Counted from the stretch's first letter, positions 1-7,579 are shown. The stretch: DNA of 17,751 nt from Nitrospiraceae bacterium (GCA_014534095.1 JACVSD010000027.1:1-17751), one strand, 5' to 3'. Notes: generated by a model from the letters alone, not told the origin. Program-made: numbers and translations.

Positions 1-246
1 GAGTTGGTGGATCTCGGGGTGGACAGAAAGGTGATCGATAAATCCGGGGCCTGGTACTCCTATAAAGGTGAGCGCATCGGACAAGGCCGCGAGGCGGCAC
101 GCGACTTCTTAAAGAGTAATTCCGGTGCGGCGCTGGATGTGGAAGCCAAGCTCCGTGAGTTGGCCGGCGTGCCGGCACGGGGCGACAAAAAACCCGAACT
201 GAAAGAAGAAAAGCCGGCCGGGAAAGCCGAGCGGGCTCACCGATAG
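1..246 (+). CDS. recA: RecA recombinase, C-terminal fragment (5' end outside window)
   Basis: This is the last 81 residues of RecA, the ATP-dependent strand-exchange protein of homologous recombination and the SOS response. The frame is open from the first base. It shows the typical end of the RecA core, with [16 protein letters not shown] followed by [15 protein letters not shown], and then the charged, lysine- and glutamate-rich tail seen in many RecA proteins ([17 protein letters not shown]). The ATPase core and DNA-binding loops lie upstream of the window. A TAG stop ends the gene 12 bases before recX, a pairing found in many bacteria, where RecX restrains RecA filament growth. The identification rests on this conserved C-terminal segment and on the recX neighbour. 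Confidence 0.95.
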   Translation, partial: ELVDLGVDRKVIDKSGAWYSYKGERIGQGREAARDFLKSNSGAALDVEAKLRELAGVPARGDKKPELKEEKPAGKAERAHR

Positions 247-258
247 GGGCGAGGTGTT

Positions 259-759
259 TTGAGCGCCCGCCGACGGATCGTCCCGGCTTCGCCAGATGAC
301 TGGATGCAGGTGGCGATGCGGTATCTGGCTCGCTGGGACCGCACGGTCGCACAAGTCGAGCAGCACCTCATCGCCAAGGGTGCGACTCCCGCCTTGGTTC
401 GACAGACCACCGGCCGATTGTCCGACCTGGGGTATCTCAACGACCGCACGTATGCCGAGCGATGGGTTGAACGTCGATTGGCGCGCCAAGCCATCGGTCC
501 GGCCCGTTTGAAGGCCGAATTGCAGGCCAGGGGTATACCCGCCTCGCTGGCCGAGGACGTCATTGCCAAGGCGTCGGCGGATGTCGATGAAGAAACCCAG
601 GCCCGCCGGGCGCTTGAGTTGAGGCAGCGGAAGGGCCGGCGGACGACTTTGGCGCAGGCGCAGCAATTCCTACGTCAGCGGGGTTTCGAAGACGAGGTGA
701 TTGGCCGTATGATAAAAGCGATGGGGCAAGAGCCGAAGGATGGTCACCATGAATCATAG
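259..759 (+). CDS. recX: RecX regulatory protein (modulator of RecA)
   Basis: RecX binds RecA filaments and limits their extension and activity. The 166-residue product has the family's three-helix tandem repeats: an N-terminal LARWDRTVAQVEQHLIAKG segment, the middle LSDLGYLNDRTYAERWVERR segment (the most recognisable RecX stretch), then KAELQARGIPASLAEDVI and a C-terminal repeat ending in QQFLRQRGFEDEVIGRMI. Length is typical. The start is taken as TTG at 259 because a purine-rich GGGGCGAGG lies about 5 bases upstream and the protein begins at a normal distance from the first repeat. It directly follows recA and its stop (757-759) lies inside the beginning of alaS, so recA-recX-alaS are probably cotranscribed. 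The first 12 residues (SARRRIVPASPDD) are not conserved and the exact start is less certain. Confidence 0.93.
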   Translation: MSARRRIVPASPDDWMQVAMRYLARWDRTVAQVEQHLIAKGATPALVRQTTGRLSDLGYLNDRTYAERWVERRLARQAIGPARLKAELQARGIPASLAEDVIAKASADVDEETQARRALELRQRKGRRTTLAQAQQFLRQRGFEDEVIGRMIKAMGQEPKDGHHES

Positions 760-3382
760 CGCGCGCGCGCTTCGGCAGGCGTTCACCCGGTATTTTGAGC
801 AGCACGGCCATCACACGGTGCCGAGTTCATCGTTGATTCCGCAGGCCGACCCGACGCTGCTGTTCACCAATGCCGGCATGAATCAATTCAAACGGGTCTT
901 CTTGGGCGAAGAGACACGCCCCGATGCTCGCGCGGTCAGCGTGCAGAAATGCCTGCGGGCGGGCGGGAAGCATAACGACCTTGAAAACGTCGGGTACACG
1001 CGCCGGCATCATACGTTTTTCGAAATGCTGGGAAATTTTTCCTTCGGGGATTACTTCAAAGAGGAGGCGATCGGATTTGGCTGGGAGTTCCTCACCAAGA
1101 CGGTGGGCTTGACGAAGGACCGGATGTGGGTAACCGTCTTCCGAGAAGACGATGAAGCCGACCGGCTTTGGAAGAAGCTCGGCGTATCACCTTCGCGCAT
1201 CGTTCGGTGCGGAGAAAAGGATAACTTCTGGCAAATGGCCGATACTGGGCCGTGCGGACCCTGTTCGGAGATCCATTTCGATCAGGGACCATCGGTTCCT
1301 GGCGATGAAGCGCCGAATGGGGACGGCGACCGCGTGATCGAGATTTGGAACCTGGTCTTTATGCAGTACAACCGGGATGCCTCCGGCACATTGAATCCGT
1401 TGCCGAAGCCAAGCATCGATACCGGCATGGGGCTGGAACGACTGGCCGCGGTGGCGCAGGGCGTCTATAGCAACTACGACAGCGACCTCTTTACGCCGAT
1501 TCTGGCGGCTATTGCCCACCGTGCCGACACGGCCTACGGAGCAAAGGACGCGGCTGACCGGTCCATGCGAGTGGTCGCCGATCATTTGCGCGCGATTGCC
1601 TTCCTCATGGCGGACGGCATCCTCCCGTCAAACGAAGGACGCGGGTATGTGTTGCGCCGTATTCTGCGGCGGGCCGCACGCCATGGCCGGTTGCTGGGCA
1701 TTGTCGAGCCGTTCCTCCATGAACTGAGTCACGTCGTGGTGGATGAAATGGGCGAAGCCTATTCCGAGCTGCGCGCGGCGGCGGCGACGATTTCCGAAGC
1801 GACCCGCGGCGAGGAGGAGCGATTCATTGCCACATTGGATCAAGGATTGCCGCTGTTGAACGACATGATCGCGAAGACGCGAGCGGCCGGGCAAACCGTC
1901 CTGTCCGGTACCGAGGTCTTCAAACTCTACGATACCTATGGGTTTCCGATGGATCTCATTCAGGAGGCCGCTCGCGAACAAGGGTTGACGGTGGACCAAC
2001 AGGGGTTCGATCGGGCCATCGACGAACAACGCAATCGCGCACGCCGGACCGGCGGCTTTGAACAGGACACTGCGCGGCCCGCCGTGTCCGAATTGGCCAC
2101 CCGGCTCGGCGCCACGAAATTCGTCGGCTATGATCGGCTGGAGTCGGATAGCATTCTGCAGGCGATCTTAAAGGGCGAACGGATGGTGAAGGAAGCGGTC
2201 GAAGGCGATGAGGTCGAAGTCGCGCTGGACGTCACGCCGTTCTATGCCGAAGGCGGTGGGCAAGTCGGCGATCAAGGAATGCTCGTCGGCCCCGAGGGGC
2301 GCGTAGACATCAAGGAAACCACCCGGCCGGTGTCCACGCTGATTGTGCACAAAGGCGTGGTCACCAAGGGACGGATCCGCGAGGGCGAGCAACTGCGCCT
2401 GTCGGTCAACCGGGCGACGAGGCAGGACGCTGCCCGCAACCACACGGCGACGCATCTGGTGCATGCCGCCTTGCGGGACATGCTGGGGCCGCATGTCAAG
2501 CAGTATGGGTCTTTGGTGGCGCCGAATCGGCTACGATTCGACTTTGCCCATTTCAGGCCGCTCTCTTCCCGCGACATCGACGACATCGAGTCCACCGTGA
2601 ACGACGAAATCCGGAGGAACGAGCAGGTGCGAACCGAAGTGATGAACATCCAGGAGGCCGTCGCCAATGGCGCGCTCGCCTTTTTCGGTGACAAATACGG
2701 CGACCAGGTTCGCGTGGTGACCGTGGAGTCCTTCAGCAAAGAACTCTGCGGCGGCACGCATTGTCGCCACACCGGCGAGATCGGCTTGTTCCGTATCGTG
2801 TCCGAGACCGGCGTGGCGGCCGGCGTCCGCCGGCTCGAGGCCCAAACCGGAAGCGGGGCCTGGGCATTGATGAAGAAACTGGAAGCCGATATTCGGGAAT
2901 TGTCCGATTTGCTCAAAGTCGGTCAAACGGAATTGGTCAACAAGACCCGTAAGGTGATGACTCAGCTCAAAGATAAAGAGCGCGAACTTGAGGAACTGAA
3001 GCTCAAGATGGCGAGCGGGTCCAGCGTGGCTTCGTCGGCGAAGACCATTGCCGGCGTGGCCGTGCACGTGCAGCGGACTGACGGCTTGGACGTGTCGGCC
3101 ATGCGGGCGCTGGCTGACCAATTGCGCGACAAGCTCAGAAGCGGTGTGGTCGCGCTCGGCGCGGTGACCAACGACGGGAAGGTGGTGCTGTTAGTCGTCG
3201 TGACGAAAGATTTGATCGGTAAACTGAAAGCCGGGGACCTCATCAAGGTCATGGCCGCCGACGTGGGTGGCACCGGTGGCGGCCGTCCGGAGATGGCGCA
3301 GGCCGGAGGGAAGGATCCGGCTCGCCTGGATGCCGCGCTCGAGAAGGTGTTTGGTCTAGTCGAACAGAGCCTTCAGCGGTAA
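749..3382 (+). CDS. alaS: Alanyl-tRNA synthetase
   Basis: This cytoplasmic class II synthetase charges tRNA-Ala with alanine and edits mischarged serine and glycine. The 877-residue product has the full-length architecture. The N-terminal catalytic domain carries motif 1/2 sequence (VSVQKCLRAGGKHNDLENVG, then HHTFFEMLGNFSFGDYFK) and a class II GMGLERL motif. The editing domain carries the zinc-binding HxxxH (H565, H569) and CGGTH (C667, H671). The C-terminal DHHA1 part ends with GGGRPEMAQAGGKDP. No catalytic element looks missing. A start at 740 is possible in the same frame, but AAGGA at 736-740 is too close to it and sits 8 bases before the ATG at 749, so 749 is preferred. The start overlaps the end of recX by 11 bases, indicating translational coupling. 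Confidence 0.98.
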   Translation: MNHSARALRQAFTRYFEQHGHHTVPSSSLIPQADPTLLFTNAGMNQFKRVFLGEETRPDARAVSVQKCLRAGGKHNDLENVGYTRRHHTFFEMLGNFSFGDYFKEEAIGFGWEFLTKTVGLTKDRMWVTVFREDDEADRLWKKLGVSPSRIVRCGEKDNFWQMADTGPCGPCSEIHFDQGPSVPGDEAPNGDGDRVIEIWNLVFMQYNRDASGTLNPLPKPSIDTGMGLERLAAVAQGVYSNYDSDLFTPILAAIAHRADTAYGAKDAADRSMRVVADHLRAIAFLMADGILPSNEGRGYVLRRILRRAARHGRLLGIVEPFLHELSHVVVDEMGEAYSELRAAAATISEATRGEEERFIATLDQGLPLLNDMIAKTRAAGQTVLSGTEVFKLYDTYGFPMDLIQEAAREQGLTVDQQGFDRAIDEQRNRARRTGGFEQDTARPAVSELATRLGATKFVGYDRLESDSILQAILKGERMVKEAVEGDEVEVALDVTPFYAEGGGQVGDQGMLVGPEGRVDIKETTRPVSTLIVHKGVVTKGRIREGEQLRLSVNRATRQDAARNHTATHLVHAALRDMLGPHVKQYGSLVAPNRLRFDFAHFRPLSSRDIDDIESTVNDEIRRNEQVRTEVMNIQEAVANGALAFFGDKYGDQVRVVTVESFSKELCGGTHCRHTGEIGLFRIVSETGVAAGVRRLEAQTGSGAWALMKKLEADIRELSDLLKVGQTELVNKTRKVMTQLKDKERELEELKLKMASGSSVASSAKTIAGVAVHVQRTDGLDVSAMRALADQLRDKLRSGVVALGAVTNDGKVVLLVVVTKDLIGKLKAGDLIKVMAADVGGTGGGRPEMAQAGGKDPARLDAALEKVFGLVEQSLQR

Positions 3383-3386
3383 GCTC

Positions 3387-3971
3387 ATGCCAGGCCGGAT
3401 TCTTGCGCTCGATCACGGTACCAAGCGGATCGGCGTCGCGCTGAGCGATGAACTCGGATGGACGGCACGACCGCTGGAAACCTATGAACGTCGGACGCTC
3501 GAGCGGGACATTGCGCACATTCAGGACCTGGTGCGGACGCATGATGTGGAACAGGTGCTCCTGGGCTTGCCGTTGCGGCTCAATGGCCAAGAAGGGCCGG
3601 CTGTCCAAGGAGTACATCAGTTCCTGGAGCGGCTCGCCGAGGCCCTTCCGGTTCCGGTTGTGACATGGGACGAGCGGATGACGACCAAGGCGGCGGAAGA
3701 GTTGTTGATCGCCGCGGATATGAGTCGCAAGAAACGCAAAGGCGTCGTGGATCGGGTCGCCGCCGCCATATTGCTGCAAAGTTACCTCGAAGCGCAGGCG
3801 TCACCGCCGGCCGACGCGAAGCCGGACGCAGCCGCGAATCCAGACGAGGACGCATGGGATTATTCACCGCCGGTCGAACCGCCTGATGAAATTGCGCCTG
3901 ATCCTGGTACTCCTCACGGCCGTCGTCGCCATCGCCGGTCTGGCCGGCTATCAGATGATTCAATGGGTTAA
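3387..3971 (+). CDS. ruvX: RuvX/YqgF Holliday junction resolvase homologue with extended C-terminal tail
   Basis: RuvX (YqgF) is an RNase H-fold nuclease linked to Holliday-junction resolution and, in E. coli, to 16S rRNA maturation. The core is complete: LALDHGTKRIGVALSD with the first acidic residue D9, the VLLGLPLRLNGQEGP strand-loop, WDERMTTKAAEELL, and KGVVDRVAAAILLQSYLE ending near residue 136. The family is usually about 140-150 residues; this one runs to 194. The extra tail of about 58 residues is first acidic and proline-rich (DYSPPVEPPDEIAPDP) and then arginine-rich (RRRHRRSGR). The last 86 bases overlap the start of mltG. The tail may be real, or it may be an artefact of a missed earlier stop through frameshift. 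The start ATG lies 4 bases after the alaS stop with no clear ribosome-binding site, so coupling to alaS is likely. Confidence 0.92.
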   Translation: MPGRILALDHGTKRIGVALSDELGWTARPLETYERRTLERDIAHIQDLVRTHDVEQVLLGLPLRLNGQEGPAVQGVHQFLERLAEALPVPVVTWDERMTTKAAEELLIAADMSRKKRKGVVDRVAAAILLQSYLEAQASPPADAKPDAAANPDEDAWDYSPPVEPPDEIAPDPGTPHGRRRHRRSGRLSDDSMG

Positions 3972-4971
3972 TACGCCGCTCGTTCCTCCTTCCGCCCATC
4001 CCGCACCGAAGATCGTGTTGATTCCCCACGGGGCTCCATTTCATCAAGTGGCATCGTTGTTGGATCGAGAACGGCTGATCAAGAGCCGCATGGGTTTTAG
4101 CATCTTAGGAAAGGTGCGTGACGCGGAACGGAAGATTCATCCCGGCGAATATGAATTGAGTCCCGCCATGCGTCCTGCCGATATTTTGGACGTCTTGGTG
4201 AGCGGGCGCGTCGTGCTCCATCCCGTGACAATTCCCGAGGGGTACACGATGGTGCAAATCGCCGATGTGCTGGCTCAACAGCACATCACAGACCCTGCGG
4301 AATTTATGCGGCTGACGAGGGATCCGCAGTTCATCCGCAGCTTAGGGATTTCGGCTGAGACGCTGGAAGGCTATCTCTTTCCCGATACCTATCGTTTCGC
4401 CAGGCCGTCTCAGGCTCGCGACGTGGTCAGAGCCATGGTCGATCAATGGAGCCACGTCTTCAATGAGGAGTGGAGGGCGCGTGCGAAGGAGTTGGACCTG
4501 ACGCCGCATGAGGTGCTGACTTTGGCGTCCGTCATCGAAAAAGAAACGGGGGCTGGCGACGAGCGGCCGCAGATCTCGTCCGTCTTCCATAACCGGTTGA
4601 AACGGAAAATCCCGCTCCAGAGCGACCCGACGGTTATTTATGGCCTGACTACTTTTGACGGGAATCTTCACAAGACCGACCTCTCTCATCCGAGTCCCTA
4701 CAATACCTACCGGTGGACCGGGTTGCCGCCGGGCCCGATCGCAAGCCCGGGCGCTCAGTCGATCCGCGCGGCTTTGTATCCCGTTCCTTCGGCCTATCTG
4801 TACTTCGTGTCAAGAAACGACGGCACCCATCAGTTCTCGGCCACATTAGTCGAACACAATAAGGCGGTGGAACAGTATCAAAAGCGGCCCTTCAAGCGTT
4901 CGGGTCAGCCCCCTGCGGACGGCAGGTCCCGACGGAGCATCGCTATCACCAAGGAGTCTCATCGCTCATGA
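3886..4971 (+). CDS. mltG: Endolytic murein transglycosylase MltG (YceG family)
   Basis: MltG is an inner-membrane lytic transglycosylase that cuts nascent peptidoglycan strands and so helps set glycan length. The 361-residue protein starts with a short basic stretch and one membrane helix (about residues 4-22, LILVLLTAVVAIAGLAGY), which anchors it with the rest in the periplasm. A LysM-like region follows (IPHGAPFHQVASLLDRERLI, then HPGEYELSPAMRPADILDVL) and then the YceG catalytic domain. E218 in LASVIEKET is the expected catalytic glutamate, and the SVFHNRLKR and LQSDPTVIYGL signatures and the TYRWTGLPPGPIASPG stretch are all present. The ATG at 3886 is chosen because later starts would remove the anchor; it lies inside ruvX and lacks a strong ribosome-binding site. 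The stop overlaps the deoC start as ATGA. Confidence 0.95.
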   Translation: MKLRLILVLLTAVVAIAGLAGYQMIQWVNTPLVPPSAHPAPKIVLIPHGAPFHQVASLLDRERLIKSRMGFSILGKVRDAERKIHPGEYELSPAMRPADILDVLVSGRVVLHPVTIPEGYTMVQIADVLAQQHITDPAEFMRLTRDPQFIRSLGISAETLEGYLFPDTYRFARPSQARDVVRAMVDQWSHVFNEEWRARAKELDLTPHEVLTLASVIEKETGAGDERPQISSVFHNRLKRKIPLQSDPTVIYGLTTFDGNLHKTDLSHPSPYNTYRWTGLPPGPIASPGAQSIRAALYPVPSAYLYFVSRNDGTHQFSATLVEHNKAVEQYQKRPFKRSGQPPADGRSRRSIAITKESHRS

Positions 4972-5636
4972 TCCAGTGGAATGTGCCTACACTCATCGAT
5001 CATACCGTGTTGCGGCCCGAGGCGACGGTGGCCGATGTGAGACGCCTTTGTCAGGAAGCCAAAGACTATGGCTTCATCGTCGTCTTCGTTCCGCCTTGCT
5101 ATGTGGACGAAGCGGTGTCGGCTCTCAGTGGGACCAACGTGCGAATAGGTATCCCCGTCGGATTCCCGTTGGGCGGGCATACCACGAGGGCCAAAGTGGC
5201 GGAGGCCACCGAGGCCGTGTCCCGCGGAGCCACCGTGCTGGACATGGTCATCAATATCAGCCGGTTGAAATCCGGCGATGCGGACTATGTCCGACAGGAC
5301 ATCGCCGAAGTCGTGCAGGCCACGCCGACTGCCGAACATAAAGTCATTCTTGAGACGTGCTATCTGACGACGCAGGAGAAACGAACTGCCTGTAGCCTCG
5401 TGGTGGAGGCCGGAGCGGATTACGTCAAGACCTCGACCGGTTTCGGAGCAGCCGGCGCAACGGTTGAGGACGTACGATTACTAAAGGAGGCAGTGAAAGG
5501 GCACGCGAAAGTCAAAGCGTCCGGTGGCATACGGGATTGGAAGACAGTGTGCGCCCTGCTCGAGGCAGGAGCGGATCGCATCGGCACCAGTGCCAGCCTC
5601 GCCATCCTCATGGAGTGGAAAACCGAACTGCCATAG
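4968..5636 (+). CDS. deoC: Deoxyribose-phosphate aldolase
   Basis: DeoC is a cytoplasmic class I aldolase that splits 2-deoxyribose 5-phosphate into glyceraldehyde 3-phosphate and acetaldehyde during deoxynucleoside breakdown. The 222-residue protein has the normal length of the short DeoC form. It shows LIDHTVLRPEAT near the N-terminus, VGFPLGGHTTRAKVAEA, VLDMVINI, and the Schiff-base lysine K154 in ADYVKTSTGFG. The second conserved lysine is K183 in VKASGGIR, and the phosphate-binding end is GADRIGTSASLAI. The ATG overlaps the mltG stop (ATGA) and AAGGAG at 4951-4956 lies 11 bases upstream. A DeoB-like gene follows after about 100 bases, which fits a deoxynucleoside salvage role, since phosphopentomutase would supply or remove its substrate. 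Confidence 0.97.
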   Translation: MIQWNVPTLIDHTVLRPEATVADVRRLCQEAKDYGFIVVFVPPCYVDEAVSALSGTNVRIGIPVGFPLGGHTTRAKVAEATEAVSRGATVLDMVINISRLKSGDADYVRQDIAEVVQATPTAEHKVILETCYLTTQEKRTACSLVVEAGADYVKTSTGFGAAGATVEDVRLLKEAVKGHAKVKASGGIRDWKTVCALLEAGADRIGTSASLAILMEWKTELP

Positions 5637-5722
5637 TGGTCCCCCCGCGGAACCGAGGAAGCGGGCCTTTCATGTTGGTGGCCGCACCCGCCGGTCAAAC
5701 CTAGGCGCTCTCCTGGAGTTCT

Positions 5723-5730
5723 GCTATAGT
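5723..5730 (+). promoter_or_regulatory. Possible extended -10 element immediately before deoB-like gene
   Basis: The 101-base gap between deoC and the DeoB-like gene contains TGCTATAGT, which matches an extended -10 element (TG-N-TATAGT). No good -35 hexamer is seen at 16-18 bases upstream. If used, transcription would start at about 5737-5738, which is the ATG of the next gene, giving a leaderless or nearly leaderless message. The rest of the gap shows only a weak GC-rich inverted repeat (CCCGC at 5644-5648 with GCGGG at 5661-5665). Confidence 0.35.
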
Positions 5731-5737
5731 GCCCCGC

Positions 5738-6898
5738 ATGATTAACCGGGTGATCCTTCTCGTGATCGATGGGCTCGGCATCGGCGCCATGCCGGATGCG
5801 GCCGCCTATGGGGATGCCGGTGTGAATACCCTCTTGCATCTCGCTGATGCCGTTCAGGGTCTGAGGCTCCCCAATCTCGAGGCCTTGGGATTAGGGCACC
5901 TGGCCTCGATCAAAGGCGTACGCACCATGGGGCAGCCACAAGGGTGCTTTGGCCGCCTGGGTTTTACTTCGCCCGGAAAAGATTCCGTCACCGGTTACTG
6001 GGAGATGAGCGGGGTCCTTCTGAAATCTCCTGCCGGCGCTTTGTCGTCCGGCATTCCATCCGACATTGTGGCCGCACTGGAACAGGCATGGGGGCGAAAG
6101 GCGATCGGCAATCGCGTCTCCACAATGGATGCGATGCTGAAAGACTATGGTGATGAACATCTCGCGTGCGGGGCGCCCATTGTCTGGACGGACGGCGGAC
6201 GAACCTGCCATGCGGCGGTGCATCAGACAGTCCTGTCACCGGCCGACTTCGTGCCACGATGCCGAGCCGCCAGAAAATCCATCCAGGACCACGGCATGCC
6301 GATCCGAATTGTCGCGCATCCTTTCACGGGGACGGCTGGCGCTTTTACGGCGATCCCCGGACGGAAGGATCTGATCGAGGAGCCGCCCGGGGTGACGATG
6401 TTGGATGTGCTGAACCGGTCGAGCCAGATCATTATGGGATTGGGGAAGGTGTCCGATCTCTTCAGCGGCCGCGGGTTCACGAGAGCGTTGCCTGCTTCGT
6501 CAGCCCAAGCGGCGTTTGATGAAACCGTTCGGCGATTAGATCAGGTTCCCCGTGGCTTGTTGTACAGCAGCCTCGATCTCATGCCGCTAGACGCCGCAGA
6601 TGCGGCCGCCGCCGCGCTCCAGGATTTCGACCGCCGGCTGCCTGAGCTGTGCGACAAATTAAGGGCGGGTGACCTTGTGATCATCACGGGCGACCACGGC
6701 CGTGACCTGTCGAGACCGGGCGCCATGTCGACGAGGGAATATGTGCCGCTCCTGGTGACGGGGCCCAAGCTCGCACAAGGTGTCAACCTGGGAACGCGAT
6801 CGACCGCGGCGGACCTGGGACAGACAATTGTCGATGCGCTTCGGGCAGACCGGCTGCCGGTCGGGGAAAGTTTCTTGGAGGCCCTTCGCCCCGGATGA
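5738..6898 (+). CDS. deoB: DeoB-like phosphopentomutase homologue with altered metal site
   Basis: The protein belongs to the phosphopentomutase branch of the alkaline phosphatase superfamily; the family moves phosphate between C1 and C5 of ribose or deoxyribose. Family signatures are clear: LLVIDGLGIGAMPDAAAYGD at the N-terminus (D11), GKDSVTGYWEMSG (nucleophile position S83 where DeoB has Thr), IRIVAHPFTGTAGAFT, IIMGLGKVSDLFSGRG, FDRRLPEL, IITGDHGRDLS (D319, H320) and STREYVPLLVTGP. Two features are odd. The family's YGHRRD segment is replaced by a shorter LMPLDAAD stretch without histidine, and the histidine of the usual DHTREY motif is Ser (S331). Activity as a true phosphopentomutase is therefore uncertain. 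The ATG at 5738 (386 residues) is chosen; GTG at 5729, with GGAG 11 bases before it, is an alternative. The neighbour deoC supports a pentose-phosphate role. Confidence 0.85.
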   Translation: MINRVILLVIDGLGIGAMPDAAAYGDAGVNTLLHLADAVQGLRLPNLEALGLGHLASIKGVRTMGQPQGCFGRLGFTSPGKDSVTGYWEMSGVLLKSPAGALSSGIPSDIVAALEQAWGRKAIGNRVSTMDAMLKDYGDEHLACGAPIVWTDGGRTCHAAVHQTVLSPADFVPRCRAARKSIQDHGMPIRIVAHPFTGTAGAFTAIPGRKDLIEEPPGVTMLDVLNRSSQIIMGLGKVSDLFSGRGFTRALPASSAQAAFDETVRRLDQVPRGLLYSSLDLMPLDAADAAAAALQDFDRRLPELCDKLRAGDLVIITGDHGRDLSRPGAMSTREYVPLLVTGPKLAQGVNLGTRSTAADLGQTIVDALRADRLPVGESFLEALRPG

Positions 6899-6955
6899 CG
6901 GCCGGCTGGTACGAAGTAGGGTGACAGATTGATCTATGGGGCCGATGAGGGTTGC

Positions 6956-7417
6956 ATGCCGTTTGATGAGAAGCTCGCCGAATTGGGCCTGACGCTACCG
7001 GTTCCCCCCAAACCTGTCGCCACGTACGTTCCCGTCGTCAGGGTGGGGGATTTGTTGTTCCTCTCCGGTGTGCTGCCTTCCCGGGATGGGCAGCTGTTGA
7101 TGACCGGTAAACTCGGGGAAGCCCTTTCGATCGAGCAGGGGATGGAGGCGGCGAAAATCTCCGTGTTGAACGCCCTGGCGATAGTGAAAAGCGAAGTCGG
7201 GTCTCTGGATCGTATCAAGCGCATAGTGAAGATGGTCGGCCACATTGCGTCGGCTCCGGGTTTCACCGGCCAGCCGGAAGTCCTTAATGGAGCGTCTGAT
7301 CTCCTCGTCGCCCTCTTCGGCGACAACGGACGTCATGCCCGTGTGGCGGTTGGCGCGGCGGAATTGCCGCGCCGCGCGCCGGTTGAAATCGAGTTGATTG
7401 TGCAAGTTGTTTCGTAA
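6956..7417 (+). CDS. RidA/YjgF-family protein
   Basis: This 153-residue protein belongs to the RidA/YjgF/YER057c/UK114 superfamily, whose best-known members hydrolyse reactive enamine and imine intermediates as trimers. It resembles the subgroup that starts with a short helix (FDEKLAELGLTLP) before the first strand, followed by GDLLFLSGVLPSRDG, then EQGMEAAKISVLNALAIVKSEVGSLD and RIKRIVKMVGHIASAPGFTGQP. It ends in ARVAVGAAELPRRAPVEIELIVQV. The conserved arginine of RidA enzymes is represented by the ARVAVG segment, but substrate cannot be told from sequence. The ATG at 6956 has GAGG 5 bases upstream and is preferred over TTG at 6929. It lies 57 bases after the DeoB-like gene and is probably the last gene of that unit. 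Confidence 0.9.
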   Translation: MPFDEKLAELGLTLPVPPKPVATYVPVVRVGDLLFLSGVLPSRDGQLLMTGKLGEALSIEQGMEAAKISVLNALAIVKSEVGSLDRIKRIVKMVGHIASAPGFTGQPEVLNGASDLLVALFGDNGRHARVAVGAAELPRRAPVEIELIVQVVS

Positions 7418-7428
7418 CGGATGCGTCC

Positions 7429-7458
7429 TTGACACTCAAAAAAATCGCTTGTTATAGT
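7429..7458 (+). promoter_or_regulatory. Near-consensus sigma70-type promoter for the IPT/propeller operon
   Basis: A perfect -35 hexamer TTGACA (7429-7434) is followed after 18 bases by TATAGT (7453-7458), preceded by TG one base upstream (7450-7451), so the -10 is of the extended type. Transcription would start near 7465, leaving a leader of about 115 bases before the ATG at 7580. This is the clearest promoter in the window and implies that the two downstream exported proteins are expressed by the housekeeping polymerase. Confidence 0.8.
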
Positions 7459-7579
7459 CCCGGGTCCCTCGTGCCACGGTGCCTCGTTTTTCTTTCCCAC
7501 ACCCAGGCGTGGGGTCTTGTGCCACGCAGGGACTACTGACCTGACCAATCATGCTTTACGTATCGACAGGAGAAGCGTC
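7459..7579 (+). promoter_or_regulatory. Leader region of the IPT-protein gene with repeats and a hairpin
   Basis: The leader holds two copies of GTGCCACG (7471-7478 and 7519-7526), a small hairpin CCCAC/GTGGG (7496-7500 with 7509-7513, 8-base loop), and an outer pair GTCCCT (7464-7469) with AGGGAC (7528-7533) that could close the whole element. It ends with the ribosome-binding site AGGAGA (7568-7573), 6 bases before the ATG. The helices are short; no known riboswitch class was recognised. Confidence 0.4.

Noticed and set aside
2272..2916. Long minus-strand open frames opposite alaS
   Set aside because: They lie fully within the strongly conserved alaS coding sequence and show no family features.
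3665..3886. Separate small gene in the third frame of ruvX ending at TGATG
   Set aside because: It overlaps the conserved RuvX core and has no ribosome-binding site or domain; only its stop position is of interest, as discussed for the ruvX tail.
5641..5670. GC-rich inverted repeat after deoC as a terminator
   Set aside because: Only a 5-pair stem with a 12-base loop and three T residues after it; too weak to call.
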